This document shows positions 12,875 to 21,496 of a DNA stretch of 24,786 bases, piece after piece. The stretch's first letter is position 1, and the number at the start of each line of letters is the position of its first letter. The position numbers were made by a program, and so were the translations under genes. The stretch is from an uncultured Clostridium sp. Lineage in GTDB: Bacteria > Bacillota > Clostridia > Lachnospirales > Lachnospiraceae. The notes under the pieces were generated by a model. The model was not told where the DNA came from, did not search any database, and was given only the letters and a program-made list of their open reading frames with translations. The stretch lies in the NCBI GenBank assembly GCA_900541315.1, contig UQJF01000033.1, positions 1-24,786 on the forward strand, in the 5' to 3' direction.

Positions 12875-15631
12875 ATGAGCAATAAACTGGTACTCATCGA
12901 CGGACACAGCATTTTAAACCGGGCATTTTACGGTGTTCCGGATCTGACAAATGCAGAAGGACTTCATACTAATGCAGTCTACGGTTTTTTAAATATCATG
13001 TTTAAAATACTGGAGGAGGAACGGGCCGACCATCTGGCTGTTGCCTTCGACTTGTCGGCACCTACTTTCCGTCACAAAATGTTTGATGCCTATAAAGGCA
13101 CCAGAAAGCCAATGCCGGAAGAACTGCGGGAACAGGTTCCGTTAATGAAGGAAGCTCTCCAGGCTATGAATATCCCCATCCTGACGTTGGAAGGATATGA
13201 GGCTGATGATATTTTAGGAACTGTTGCAAAGCACTGCCAGGCAGAAGGTATTGAAGTTTCTATAGTTTCCGGAGACAGAGACCTTTTACAGCTGGCAGAT
13301 GAGCATATTAAGATCCGTATTCCAAAGACCAGCCGTGGAACCACCAACATTTATGATTATTATCCGGATGATGTAAAGCGGGAATATCAGGTCACTCCAA
13401 CGGAATTTATTGATGTAAAAGCTCTCATGGGAGATGCATCTGATAATATTCCTGGTGTACCTTCTATTGGAGAAAAAACAGCTACCAACCTGATCGTAAC
13501 CTACGGTTCCATTGAAAACGCTTATGATCATGTATCAGAGATCAAGCCGCCAAGAGCCCAGAAGTCTCTGATGGAGCATTACGACATGGCCCAGATGAGC
13601 AAGGAGTTGGCGGCTATCTGTATTACCTGTCCTATCCCGTTTTCTTATGAAGATGCCCTAATCGGTAATCTGTATACACCAGAAGCATTTAAATTCATGA
13701 AACGAATGGAATTTAAGTCTATTTTAAACCGTTTTGATGCAGTTTCTATGAGTGGTGCTGAGGGAGAAGAAGAAAATATCCAGAAGCATTTTAAGGTAAT
13801 TACTAATAAAAAAGAGGCAGAAAAGATCTTTAAGGCTGCTGCAAAATCCCCTGTTATCGGTCTGCAGCTGATCACAGGAAGTAAGGCTGCTGTTTTAGAA
13901 GAAGCAGAGCAGCTGACCTTTTCCTTTGATGCAGACGGAACGATAAAGTCCGGTAAAAAGGCAAAATCTGCATATCTTCCTGTAGCAGCACTTACTATCT
14001 GTACCGGACCAGAGGAGATTTTCTGTATCACAGTCACAGAAGGACAGATCACAGGTGAATGGCTCACAGAGGAGGTTAAGAAGCTTTGTGATGAAAATAG
14101 CAGTCATTCCATCTGGGTATTAGACCTTAAATCCATGCTTCCGTTATTAGATCTTACAGACCAGGTGCCTGTATATGACGCAGGAGTGGCAGGTTATCTT
14201 TTAAATCCATTAAAAGACACATATGGATATGATGATCTGGCGAGAGATTATCTTTCCATGACAATTCCATCACAAAACGAGCTGATCGGCAAAGGCAATC
14301 TTGGGGATTTTCTGGAAGTAGGAGATGATAAGGCAGTTATCTGCGCCTGCTATATGGGTTATATTGCATGGAAAGCAGCAGAGCCTTTAAAAAGCCGCTT
14401 AGAGCAGGAAGAGATGTATAAGCTGTACACAGAGATCGAAATGCCTCTGATCTACAGCTTATGGCATATGGAGCGGGAAGGCATCCTAGTAAAACGGGAT
14501 AAATTAAAAGAATACGGCGATACCTTAAAGGTAGGTATTAAAAAGTTAGAAACGGAAATTTATACAGAAACGGGGAAAGAATTTAACATCAATTCTCCCA
14601 AACAGTTAGGTGAGATCCTCTTTGGTGAAATGCAGCTTCCGGGAGGCAAAAAGACCAAGACCGGCTATTCCACAGCAGCAGAAGTTTTAGAAAAACTGGC
14701 TCCTGAGCATCCGGTAGTACAGAAGATCCTTGATTACCGCCAGCTGACCAAGTTAAATTCTACCTATGCCGAGGGTCTTGCAGCTTATATCAGCGAGGAT
14801 GGTCGTATCCATGGCAAGTTCAACCAGACCATTACTGCAACGGGGCGTATCAGCAGTACAGAACCAAATCTACAGAACATTCCGGTACGGATGGAACTTG
14901 GACGGCAGATACGAAAAGTATTTGTTCCAAAGGAAGGCTATGTATTTACTGATGCAGACTATTCACAGATCGAGCTGCGCATTTTAGCCCATATGTCAGG
15001 AGATGAGCGTCTGATCGAAGCTTACAGGGAATCCAGGGATATACATGCAACTACTGCATCCCAGGTATTTCATGTACCGTTAGAGGAAGTAACGCCTCTT
15101 CAGAGAAGAAATGCAAAGGCAGTTAATTTCGGCATCGTATATGGCATCAGTGCCTTTGGTCTCAGTGAAGACTTAAGTATTTCCCGAAAAGAAGCCAAAG
15201 AATATATTGAGCGTTACTTTGAGACATACCCTAAAGTAAAAGAATTTCTGGACAGTCTGGTAAAACAAGGCAAGGAACAAGGCTACGTGACCACATTATA
15301 TGGCAGACGCAGACCGATCCCGGAATTTAAATCATCCAACTTTATGCAGCGCCAATTTGGAGAACGTGTAGCAATGAATTCACCGATCCAGGGAACAGCA
15401 GCTGATATTATGAAGATCGCCATGATCGCTGTGGACAGAGAACTGCGAAAGAGAGGCCTTTCTTCCCGCATTGTACTGCAGATCCACGATGAACTTCTCA
15501 TTGAAACTGCAAACAATGAAGTAGAAGAAGTAAAAGAAATCCTTACAGATAAAATGAAGCACGCTGCTGATCTGCGGGTTTCTCTGGAAGTGGATGCAAA
15601 AACAGGTGATTCCTGGTTTGATGCAAAGTAG
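12875..15631 (+). CDS. polA: DNA polymerase I
   Basis: Repair and Okazaki-fragment-processing polymerase; 918 residues from ATG 12875 (MSNKLVLIDGHS). An in-frame GTG at 12869 is better spaced from AAGGA (5 bases versus 11) and cannot be excluded; it adds two residues. Domains: 5'-nuclease at about 1-290 (DGHSILNRAF, EADDILGT, SGDRDLLQL, GDASDNIPGVPSIGEKTA); a degenerate 3'-5' exonuclease domain at about 310-500; polymerase from about 540. Motif A is DADYSQIELR with catalytic Asp695, motif B RRNAKAVNFGIVYG, motif C QIHDELLIE with Asp872. The exonuclease I motif (Asp-x-Glu) is replaced by GLQL at 329-332, so proofreading is predicted lost, as in Bacillus and Thermus enzymes. Confidence 0.95.
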   Translation: MSNKLVLIDGHSILNRAFYGVPDLTNAEGLHTNAVYGFLNIMFKILEEERADHLAVAFDLSAPTFRHKMFDAYKGTRKPMPEELREQVPLMKEALQAMNIPILTLEGYEADDILGTVAKHCQAEGIEVSIVSGDRDLLQLADEHIKIRIPKTSRGTTNIYDYYPDDVKREYQVTPTEFIDVKALMGDASDNIPGVPSIGEKTATNLIVTYGSIENAYDHVSEIKPPRAQKSLMEHYDMAQMSKELAAICITCPIPFSYEDALIGNLYTPEAFKFMKRMEFKSILNRFDAVSMSGAEGEEENIQKHFKVITNKKEAEKIFKAAAKSPVIGLQLITGSKAAVLEEAEQLTFSFDADGTIKSGKKAKSAYLPVAALTICTGPEEIFCITVTEGQITGEWLTEEVKKLCDENSSHSIWVLDLKSMLPLLDLTDQVPVYDAGVAGYLLNPLKDTYGYDDLARDYLSMTIPSQNELIGKGNLGDFLEVGDDKAVICACYMGYIAWKAAEPLKSRLEQEEMYKLYTEIEMPLIYSLWHMEREGILVKRDKLKEYGDTLKVGIKKLETEIYTETGKEFNINSPKQLGEILFGEMQLPGGKKTKTGYSTAAEVLEKLAPEHPVVQKILDYRQLTKLNSTYAEGLAAYISEDGRIHGKFNQTITATGRISSTEPNLQNIPVRMELGRQIRKVFVPKEGYVFTDADYSQIELRILAHMSGDERLIEAYRESRDIHATTASQVFHVPLEEVTPLQRRNAKAVNFGIVYGISAFGLSEDLSISRKEAKEYIERYFETYPKVKEFLDSLVKQGKEQGYVTTLYGRRRPIPEFKSSNFMQRQFGERVAMNSPIQGTAADIMKIAMIAVDRELRKRGLSSRIVLQIHDELLIETANNEVEEVKEILTDKMKHAADLRVSLEVDAKTGDSWFDAK

Positions 15632-15648
15632 GTAACATGGATAAATGC

Positions 15649-15672
15649 GGATGCCATCTATAGATGGCATCC
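15649..15672. repeat. Perfect 24-bp palindrome after polA
   Basis: GGATGCCATCTA (15649-15660) is followed immediately by its exact reverse complement (15661-15672). As RNA it forms a 10-bp stem with a TATA loop. It starts 18 bases after the polA stop and ends 16 bases before the coaE ribosome binding site. No T-run follows, so it is not a classical terminator; it may be an intra-operon mRNA-stabilising hairpin or a protein-binding site. Confidence 0.9.
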
Positions 15673-15702
15673 TGGCTGGAGAATTATTGAGGTGAAAGAA
15701 CA

Positions 15703-16323
15703 ATGCAGCAGGAAGGAAGATATCCGGTGATCGGACTGACAGGTGGAGTAGGCGCCGGAAAAAGTACTGTCCTGTCATTTTTACAGGAAAACTACGGATT
15801 TTACGTTATACAGGCTGATCTGATGGCCAGAAAGCTTATGGAGCCAGGAAAAGAAGCTTATAAGGCAGTATGCGATTTTTTAGGTCCTGTGATCTTACAG
15901 GAAAACGGTGAGATCGACCGGAAAATCATGGCCGACATTATTTTTAATGATCCAGCAAAAAGAGAGAAAATAGATCAGCTTACCCATCCTTTAGTCTGGA
16001 AAGCGATCCGCAAAGAAGCAGGTAAACATGCTGACCAGCCGGTAGTTATCGAAGCTGCTGTTCCTTCAAAAGATTTTCGTGACATCTGTGATAAAATGTG
16101 GTATCTTTATACATCAAGAGAGGTGCGTATCCGGCGTTTGAAAGAAAGCCGGGGTTATTCTGACAAAAAAGCAGAGAGCATTATGGCAAATCAGGCAACA
16201 GAAAGCGAGTTTAGAAGCTTCGCTGATGCCCAAATCGATAACAGCGGCTCTGAAGAAGAGACCAGAAAACAGATAGAAGCCCTTTTAGAAAAGGACAAAG
16301 ATAAGGATAGCAAAATAACATGA
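15703..16323 (+). CDS. coaE: Dephospho-CoA kinase
   Basis: Last step of coenzyme A synthesis: ATP-dependent 3'-phosphorylation of dephospho-CoA. 206 residues, normal length. P-loop GLTGGVGAGKST near the N-terminus, then the QADLMARKLMEPG segment in the place of the family's DAD-x-(I/L)-(A/S)-(R/H) motif (here Gln-Ala-Asp), LTHPLVW, and the late RRLKESRGYS lid segment. TGAGGTG (15688-15694) precedes ATG 15703. The C-terminus is highly charged (KDKDKDSK) and overlaps the next gene by 4 bases (ATGA), so translation is coupled. polA-coaE is a common order in Firmicutes. Confidence 0.95.
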   Translation: MQQEGRYPVIGLTGGVGAGKSTVLSFLQENYGFYVIQADLMARKLMEPGKEAYKAVCDFLGPVILQENGEIDRKIMADIIFNDPAKREKIDQLTHPLVWKAIRKEAGKHADQPVVIEAAVPSKDFRDICDKMWYLYTSREVRIRRLKESRGYSDKKAESIMANQATESEFRSFADAQIDNSGSEEETRKQIEALLEKDKDKDSKIT

Positions 16324-17117
16324 GAATGGTAAGCATAGCGAGCGGCAGCAGCGGTAATTGTATTTACATAGGTTCAGATAATACACATCTTTTAGTAGAT
16401 GCAGGCATCAGCAACAAAAGGATCCAGGAAGGTTTGAATGATATTGGACTGACTGGGTCTGACGTAACAGGCATTTTAGTGACCCATGAGCATTCAGATC
16501 ATATTAAAGGACTGGGAGTTCTTTCCAGAAAGTATCATCTTCCTATTTACGGAACCAAAGAGACCTTGGATGAGATCGCAGCCTGTAAGACATTAGGTGT
16601 CTTTGATACCAGCCGTTTATCCCCTATTGAGCCGGATGTGGATTTTCAGATAGGTGATTTGACGGTAAAACCTTTTAAGATCGATCATGATGCAGTTGAT
16701 CCTGTTGCTTACCGGGTGGAAAGCGGTTCTAAAGCAGTAGCAGTTGCCACAGATATGGGGCATTTTGACCAGTATACCATTGACCATCTTCAGAAACTGG
16801 ATGCCCTTTTATTAGAATCCAACCATGATGTGCGCATGCTGGAGACAGGACCGTATCCTTATTATTTAAAACGCCGTATCCTTGGGGATCACGGACATTT
16901 ATCCAATGAAAATGCAGGAAGATTGTTAAACAATATCCTTCATGATAACCTGAAAAAGATCTTCTTAGGTCATTTAAGCAAAGAAAATAATTATGCAGAA
17001 CTGGCTTATGAGACAGTCCGCTTGGAAATTGACGAGGGAGACTGCCCATATGGAGCATCAGATTTCTCCATTTCTGTTGCATCCAGAGATAAAATGAGTG
17101 AGGTAATCTACTTATAA
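16320..17117 (+). CDS. MBL-fold metallohydrolase, YycJ/WalJ-like
   Basis: 265 residues, metallo-beta-lactamase fold. The start IASGSSGNCIYIGSD is typical of the YycJ family, and the metal-binding motif is THEHSDH (His56, His58, Asp60, His61). Further ligand candidates are the His in KIDHDAVDP, Asp in ATDMGH and the late GHLSKEN. Characterised YycJ proteins are double-strand DNA exonucleases linked to DNA repair, which fits the position after polA and coaE. The start overlaps coaE by 4 bases; a second ATG at 16326 is possible. No WalRK genes are nearby, so no walJ symbol is given. Confidence 0.88.
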   Translation: MRMVSIASGSSGNCIYIGSDNTHLLVDAGISNKRIQEGLNDIGLTGSDVTGILVTHEHSDHIKGLGVLSRKYHLPIYGTKETLDEIAACKTLGVFDTSRLSPIEPDVDFQIGDLTVKPFKIDHDAVDPVAYRVESGSKAVAVATDMGHFDQYTIDHLQKLDALLLESNHDVRMLETGPYPYYLKRRILGDHGHLSNENAGRLLNNILHDNLKKIFLGHLSKENNYAELAYETVRLEIDEGDCPYGASDFSISVASRDKMSEVIYL

Positions 17118-17125
17118 CGGACCGG

Positions 17126-17177
17126 CTGTGTAAACTGGCTGTAAATCGTTTACCCACAGGGTTCGTATGTATATAAA
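17126..17177 (+). promoter_or_regulatory. Promoter overlapped by an inverted repeat, upstream of the ACT-domain gene
   Basis: TTTACC (17149-17154) and TATAAA (17172-17177) lie 17 bp apart. The -35 box is inside an inverted repeat: CTGTGTAAAC (17126-17135) against GTTTA (17148-17152) plus CACAG (17155-17159), interrupted by two bases. This is the arrangement of an operator over a -35 box, but no regulator is identifiable; an RNA hairpin of the polA-coaE transcript is the alternative. Confidence 0.5.
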
Positions 17178-17197
17178 AGAGAAGAGGAGATTGAAAA

Positions 17198-17470
17198 ATG
17201 AGTAAGGCAATTATCACAGTAGTAGGAAAAGACACAGTAGGAATTATCGCAAAGGTATGTACTTATCTGGCAGAAAACCATGTAAACATCCTGGATATTT
17301 CCCAGACCATCGTACAGGACTATTTTAACATGATGATGATCGTGGATGTGACCAACATTGAAAAAACCTTTGGAGAGGTTGCAGATGAACTTGAAAAAGT
17401 TGGAGAAGAGATTGGCGTAACTGTAAAGATCCAGAGAGAAGAAATATTTACAAAAATGCATAGAATCTAA
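17198..17470 (+). CDS. ACT-domain protein (UPF0237 family)
   Basis: 90 residues forming a single ACT domain: ITVVGKDTVGIIAKVCTYLAENHVNILDISQTI, with the ligand-binding turn GKDTVGI, then the FNMMMIVDV strand and a helix. ACT domains bind amino acids or related small ligands; there is no catalytic domain, so a regulatory or ligand-binding role is inferred. AGAGGAG (17183-17189) is well placed before ATG 17198. It is followed 107 bases later by a UPF0210 gene, a pairing conserved in many Firmicutes, which suggests the two proteins work together. Confidence 0.9.
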   Translation: MSKAIITVVGKDTVGIIAKVCTYLAENHVNILDISQTIVQDYFNMMMIVDVTNIEKTFGEVADELEKVGEEIGVTVKIQREEIFTKMHRI

Positions 17471-17498
17471 TTTTGGAAGTATTCATGCCAAGGACTGT

Positions 17499-17549
17499 AG
17501 CAGATGACTTTTATTTATCGTTATTTCACCGTCAGGTAACATATCTGCT
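17499..17549 (+). other. Inverted repeat between the ACT-domain and UPF0210 genes
   Basis: AGCAGAT (17499-17505) pairs with ATCTGCT (17543-17549), with an inner GAC/GTC (17506-17508, 17531-17533). The distance is long, so folding is uncertain. There is no T-run; it may be an intra-operon structure. Confidence 0.35.
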
Positions 17550-17577
17550 TACTAACATCTGAAAGGAAAAACAGGTT

Positions 17578-18942
17578 ATGATTAATATATATGAAGTAAA
17601 CGAAACCAACAATATGATCGAACATGAGAAGCTGGATGTGCGTACCATCACCATGGGTATCAGCCTTCTTGATTGTGCGGACAGTGATCTGGATGCTGTA
17701 AATGAGAAAATCTATAAAAAGATCACCACTCTGGCAAAAGACCTGGTTTCTACAGGAAAAGATATTGAAAGAGATTTTGGCATCCCTATTGTAAATAAGC
17801 GTATTTCCGTTACTCCTATCGCTTTAGTAGGAGGTTCTGCCTGCAAAAAGCCAGAAGATTTCGTTACCATAGCAAAGACTCTGGATAGAGCAGCAAAGGA
17901 AGTAGGAGTCAACTTTATCGGTGGCTATTCTGCTCTTGTAAGTAAGGGAATGACCACTGCTGATAAAAACCTGATCCTTTCTATCCCGGAAGCTTTAGCT
18001 ACCACAGACCGTGTATGCAGCTCTATTAATGTAGGTTCTACAAAGACCGGTCTGAATATGGATGCAGTTGAGCTTATGGGCCGCATTGTAACAGAAACTG
18101 CCCAGGCAACTAAAGACAATGACTCCTTAGGCTGTGCCAAGTTAGTTGTATTTTGCAATGCGCCAGATGATAACCCATTTATGGCAGGCGCTTTCCATGG
18201 TGTAACAGAGGCAGATGCTATCATTAATGTAGGTGTCAGCGGACCTGGTGTTGTAAAAGTGGCTCTGGAAAAGGTAAGAGGTGAAAATTTTGAAGTCCTC
18301 TGTGAGACCATTAAAAAGACTGCTTTCAAAATCACCCGCGTAGGACAGCTGGTAGCACAGGAAGCTTCTAAACGTCTGGGCATCCCCTTTGGCATTATCG
18401 ACCTTTCCTTAGCTCCTACACCGGCTGTAGGCGACAGTGTGGCTGAAATTCTGGAAGAGATCGGTCTGGAACGTGTAGGTGCACCTGGAACTACCGCAGC
18501 ACTTGCCATGTTAAATGACCAGGTGAAAAAGGGCGGTGTTATGGCTTCTTCTTATGTAGGTGGTTTAAGTGGCGCATTTATCCCGGTCAGTGAAGATCAG
18601 GGAATGATCGATGCTGTAAGCCTGGGTGCACTTACCATTGAAAAGCTGGAAGCAATGACCTGTGTTTGCTCTGTAGGTCTTGATATGATCGCTATTCCTG
18701 GAGATACACCTTCCACAACCATTGCAGGCATTATTGCTGATGAAGCAGCTATAGGTATGGTAAACCAGAAGACCACAGCAGTCCGTCTGATCCCTGTTAT
18801 CGGCAAAAAAGTGGGAGATACTGCTGAATTTGGCGGTCTTTTAGGTTATGCACCGATCATTCCGGTAAATACTTTCTCCTGTGAGAAATTCGTTACCAGA
18901 GGCGGACGTATCCCGGCTCCGATCCATAGCTTTAAGAACTAA
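17578..18942 (+). CDS. UPF0210 (DUF711) family protein
   Basis: 454 residues, the full length expected for UPF0210. Family features include the early [28 protein letters not shown], the central [52 protein letters not shown] and the late [33 protein letters not shown]. Known structures of the family have a pyruvate-formate-lyase-like barrel, but no glycyl-radical motif is seen here, and the biochemical activity is not established. The start is supported by AAAGGA 10 bases before ATG 17578. Co-transcription with the ACT-domain gene upstream is likely. Confidence 0.9.
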   Translation: MINIYEVNETNNMIEHEKLDVRTITMGISLLDCADSDLDAVNEKIYKKITTLAKDLVSTGKDIERDFGIPIVNKRISVTPIALVGGSACKKPEDFVTIAKTLDRAAKEVGVNFIGGYSALVSKGMTTADKNLILSIPEALATTDRVCSSINVGSTKTGLNMDAVELMGRIVTETAQATKDNDSLGCAKLVVFCNAPDDNPFMAGAFHGVTEADAIINVGVSGPGVVKVALEKVRGENFEVLCETIKKTAFKITRVGQLVAQEASKRLGIPFGIIDLSLAPTPAVGDSVAEILEEIGLERVGAPGTTAALAMLNDQVKKGGVMASSYVGGLSGAFIPVSEDQGMIDAVSLGALTIEKLEAMTCVCSVGLDMIAIPGDTPSTTIAGIIADEAAIGMVNQKTTAVRLIPVIGKKVGDTAEFGGLLGYAPIIPVNTFSCEKFVTRGGRIPAPIHSFKN

Positions 18943-18974
18943 AGGACACTGATTATAAACAAGGCATATATTTT

Positions 18975-19607
18975 ATGAAATTATATCTTATCCGTCATGG
19001 GCGGCAGAACAGCCGCCTGTGCAATGTAAATGTTGATCTTTGTGAAGAGGGCTACCGTCAGGCAGCCCTTTTAGGCGAGCGGCTTTTTCCGAAAAATATC
19101 CAGGCTGTGTATTCCAGTGATCTGCTGCGTGCAATAGAAACCGCCCAGGCAGCTAATCTTTACTGGAATGTAGAGCACATGATCTGCCCGGAACTTCGTG
19201 AAATCGATTTTGGGGACATGGAAGGTCTTTCTGATACTGAGATTGCTGTGAAATATGCAGATTTTAAGAAAGAACAGGCGAAAATGGAAAGAGACCTTGC
19301 TTATCCAGGGGGAGAATGTGCCGCTGATGTGGTAAAACGGGCCGATCCGGTGCTAAAACAACTGGTAAAAACCGGCTATGAACGGGTTGCAGTAGTGACC
19401 CACGGGGGACTGATCCGGGTTATGGCTGCATACTATACAGGGATTCCTTTAAGCCGTTTCCGCATCCTTGGAAAGGAACTGGAAAACTGCAGCATTACAG
19501 AACTTAACTGGGACGAAAAAAATAAACGATTTACTTTAGAATGTTTTAATGATCATGCGCATTTGGACAAATATCCAGAGCTTTTAAGAAGCAGCTGGAA
19601 AGGATAA
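18975..19607 (+). CDS. Histidine phosphatase family protein
   Basis: 210 residues of the phosphoglycerate-mutase-like branch-1 superfamily. The phosphohistidine motif LIRHG is at residues 5-9 (His8), followed by the Arg of SSDLLRAIETA, ELREIDFGDMEG containing the likely proton donor, and the second catalytic His143 in VVTHGGLIR. It could be a phosphatase acting on sugar phosphates, an alpha-ribazole phosphatase (CobC-like) or a mutase; no cobalamin genes are near, so the substrate is undecided. AAGG (18961-18964) precedes ATG by 10 bases. The gene lies in a same-strand run with the HAD hydrolase, 17 bases ahead of it. Confidence 0.9.
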   Translation: MKLYLIRHGRQNSRLCNVNVDLCEEGYRQAALLGERLFPKNIQAVYSSDLLRAIETAQAANLYWNVEHMICPELREIDFGDMEGLSDTEIAVKYADFKKEQAKMERDLAYPGGECAADVVKRADPVLKQLVKTGYERVAVVTHGGLIRVMAAYYTGIPLSRFRILGKELENCSITELNWDEKNKRFTLECFNDHAHLDKYPELLRSSWKG

Positions 19608-19624
19608 GAAAGGAACAGGGCAAA

Positions 19625-20266
19625 ATGAAAAAAGGGATTATTTTTGATGTAGATGGAACACTATGGGATTCTGCAACCCAGGTAGCACAGTCCTGGCAGG
19701 TAGCAGCCGAAAAGCTGTTAAACAGGCCAAGGCCTATTACTCCGGATATGATCAGCCGGAATATGGGCAAAAATATGAAAGATTTTGGCGATGCCCTGTT
19801 CCCGGATCTTCCCGTAGAAAAACGGATGGAAGTAATGGCAGCCTGTATGAACTATGAAAACCAGTATCTTTTAGACCATCCGGGAACACTTTATCCAAAT
19901 GCACGGGAAGTCCTTTCTGAACTTAGTAAAAAATATGAGCTGTTCATTGTCAGCAACTGTCAGAGCGGATATATTGAAGTGCTGATGGAAGCCTGTGACC
20001 TGAAACAATATATTACAGACATCGAATGTTACGGAAATACAAATCTGTCTAAAGCTGAAAATATTTCCCTTGTGATCCAGCGCAATCATCTGGATCGCAG
20101 CTTTTATCTGGGCGATACAGCTATGGATGCCCAGGCAGCAAAGGATGCCGGCATCCCCTTTGTCCATGCTGCATATGGCTTTGGAAAAGTAGAAGATCCC
20201 GAAGCAGTGATCCACGATCTTGCGCAGCTTGTACCGTTTGCAGAAACATTTTTCAAAGAAAACTAA
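19625..20266 (+). CDS. HAD family hydrolase (phosphoglycolate phosphatase-like)
   Basis: 213 residues. All four HAD motifs are visible: DVDGT with nucleophile Asp8 and acid/base Asp10; SNC with Ser110; Lys143 in LSKAE; GDTAMD with Asp164 and Asp168. A helical cap between residues 15 and 85 (subfamily IA, C1 cap) marks it as a small-molecule phosphatase of the Gph/PgmB type; the substrate cannot be told from sequence. AAAGGA lies 10 bases before ATG 19625. Its position beside another phosphatase gene may point to a shared housecleaning or carbohydrate role, an inference only. Confidence 0.9.
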   Translation: MKKGIIFDVDGTLWDSATQVAQSWQVAAEKLLNRPRPITPDMISRNMGKNMKDFGDALFPDLPVEKRMEVMAACMNYENQYLLDHPGTLYPNAREVLSELSKKYELFIVSNCQSGYIEVLMEACDLKQYITDIECYGNTNLSKAENISLVIQRNHLDRSFYLGDTAMDAQAAKDAGIPFVHAAYGFGKVEDPEAVIHDLAQLVPFAETFFKEN

Positions 20267-20284
20267 AGGGGAGAAGAGAGATTT

Positions 20285-21496
20285 ATGACAGAACTTAATG
20301 AACAGGCAAGACTGCGCCAGATATTGGAATTTTGCCTGGATAAAGATCTGGAACGCATCCTTTTAACCAATCCTGTAGATGCGTCAACATTTTCAAAGAC
20401 AAAGATCCGTCCTCTTCTTTTAAAAGGTGAACTGATCTTTCAGGCAGAAGAACAGCGGGGTAAACAGGCATTTCACAAAAATTTAAACATAAACGAAGCC
20501 ATTCTTTATGTGGAAAATTGTCTGGCTCACGATTTTCGCCAGGGCGAGATCACATCTGCCAAAGGCAAAGGAACCGTACTTGTAAGCAAAAAAGGAAAAA
20601 TGACAGTAAAATTCAAACAACAGGCCCGGATCATTACTCAGAAGACCTTAGAACATAACCGCAAAAAGCAATATCTGCTTCCGGAAGGCACACCTGTCCC
20701 GTTTTTAGTGGACCTGGGTGTTATGACAAAAGAGGGACAGATCGTTCACAGTCGTTACGACAAGTACCGCCAGATCAACCGTTTTTTAGAGTTTATTGAA
20801 GATATTCTGCCTCAATTAGACAAACACAAGGAAAATATCATCATTGATTTTGGCTGCGGAAAGTCTTACCTTACTTTCGCCATGTATTATTACCTGAAGG
20901 AATTAAAAGGATATCCGGTACGCATCATTGGACTTGACCTGAAGGAAGAAGTGATACGCCATTGTAGTGAACTGTCTATCCGCTATGGCTATGATAAGTT
21001 AAGCTTTACCTGCGGAGACATTGCCTCTTATGAAGGAGTAGACCATGTAGATATGGTGGTTACTTTGCACGCCTGTGACCTGGCAACAGATTATGCACTG
21101 GAAAAGGCAGTTGGCTGGGATGCAAAGGTTATTTTATCTGTTCCCTGTTGTCAGCATGAATTAAATAAGCAGATCAAAAATCCCTTGCTGCAGCCGGTTC
21201 TGGAATATGGTCTTATTAAAGAAAGAATGGCGGCTCTTTACACAGATGCTATCCGTGCCCAGATATTAGAGTACACTGGCTACAATACCCAGATCCTGGA
21301 ATTCATTGATATGGAGCATACTCCGAAAAATATCCTTTTGCGTGCTGTTTCCAGAAAGAAAAATGAAATAAGTCCGGCAGAAGAAGAAAAACGCCAAAAA
21401 GCAGGAGAGCAGGTAAAGGAACTGATCCGTTTTTTACATGCTGATCCGGCGATTGTACGGCTTTTAGCACCGGAACTTGATCCATCTGCTAAATAA
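20285..21496 (+). CDS. Class I SAM-dependent methyltransferase (Methyltransf_32-like)
   Basis: 403 residues. Residues 1-170 form an N-terminal region with a basic segment (KGKGTVLVSKKGKMTVKFKQQ) suited to RNA binding. The Rossmann methyltransferase domain starts at IIIDFGCGKSYLTF (Asp188, Gly190, Gly192), with GLDLKEEVI as the SAM-ribose acid, TCGDIASYE, and the diagnostic VVTLHACDLATDYAL and SVPCCQHELN. These last motifs match the Methyltransf_32 family, which includes tRNA-methyltransferase relatives in eukaryotes. RNA is therefore a plausible but unproven substrate. A GGGGAG-type site precedes ATG 20285. The last 8 bases overlap the convergent tmcAL gene. Confidence 0.85.
   Translation: MTELNEQARLRQILEFCLDKDLERILLTNPVDASTFSKTKIRPLLLKGELIFQAEEQRGKQAFHKNLNINEAILYVENCLAHDFRQGEITSAKGKGTVLVSKKGKMTVKFKQQARIITQKTLEHNRKKQYLLPEGTPVPFLVDLGVMTKEGQIVHSRYDKYRQINRFLEFIEDILPQLDKHKENIIIDFGCGKSYLTFAMYYYLKELKGYPVRIIGLDLKEEVIRHCSELSIRYGYDKLSFTCGDIASYEGVDHVDMVVTLHACDLATDYALEKAVGWDAKVILSVPCCQHELNKQIKNPLLQPVLEYGLIKERMAALYTDAIRAQILEYTGYNTQILEFIDMEHTPKNILLRAVSRKKNEISPAEEEKRQKAGEQVKELIRFLHADPAIVRLLAPELDPSAK

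Noticed and set aside
17925..18509. 194-residue minus-strand ORF opposite the UPF0210 gene
   Set aside because: Low-complexity Ser/Ala/Thr-rich shadow of a well-conserved coding strand, with no start signal.
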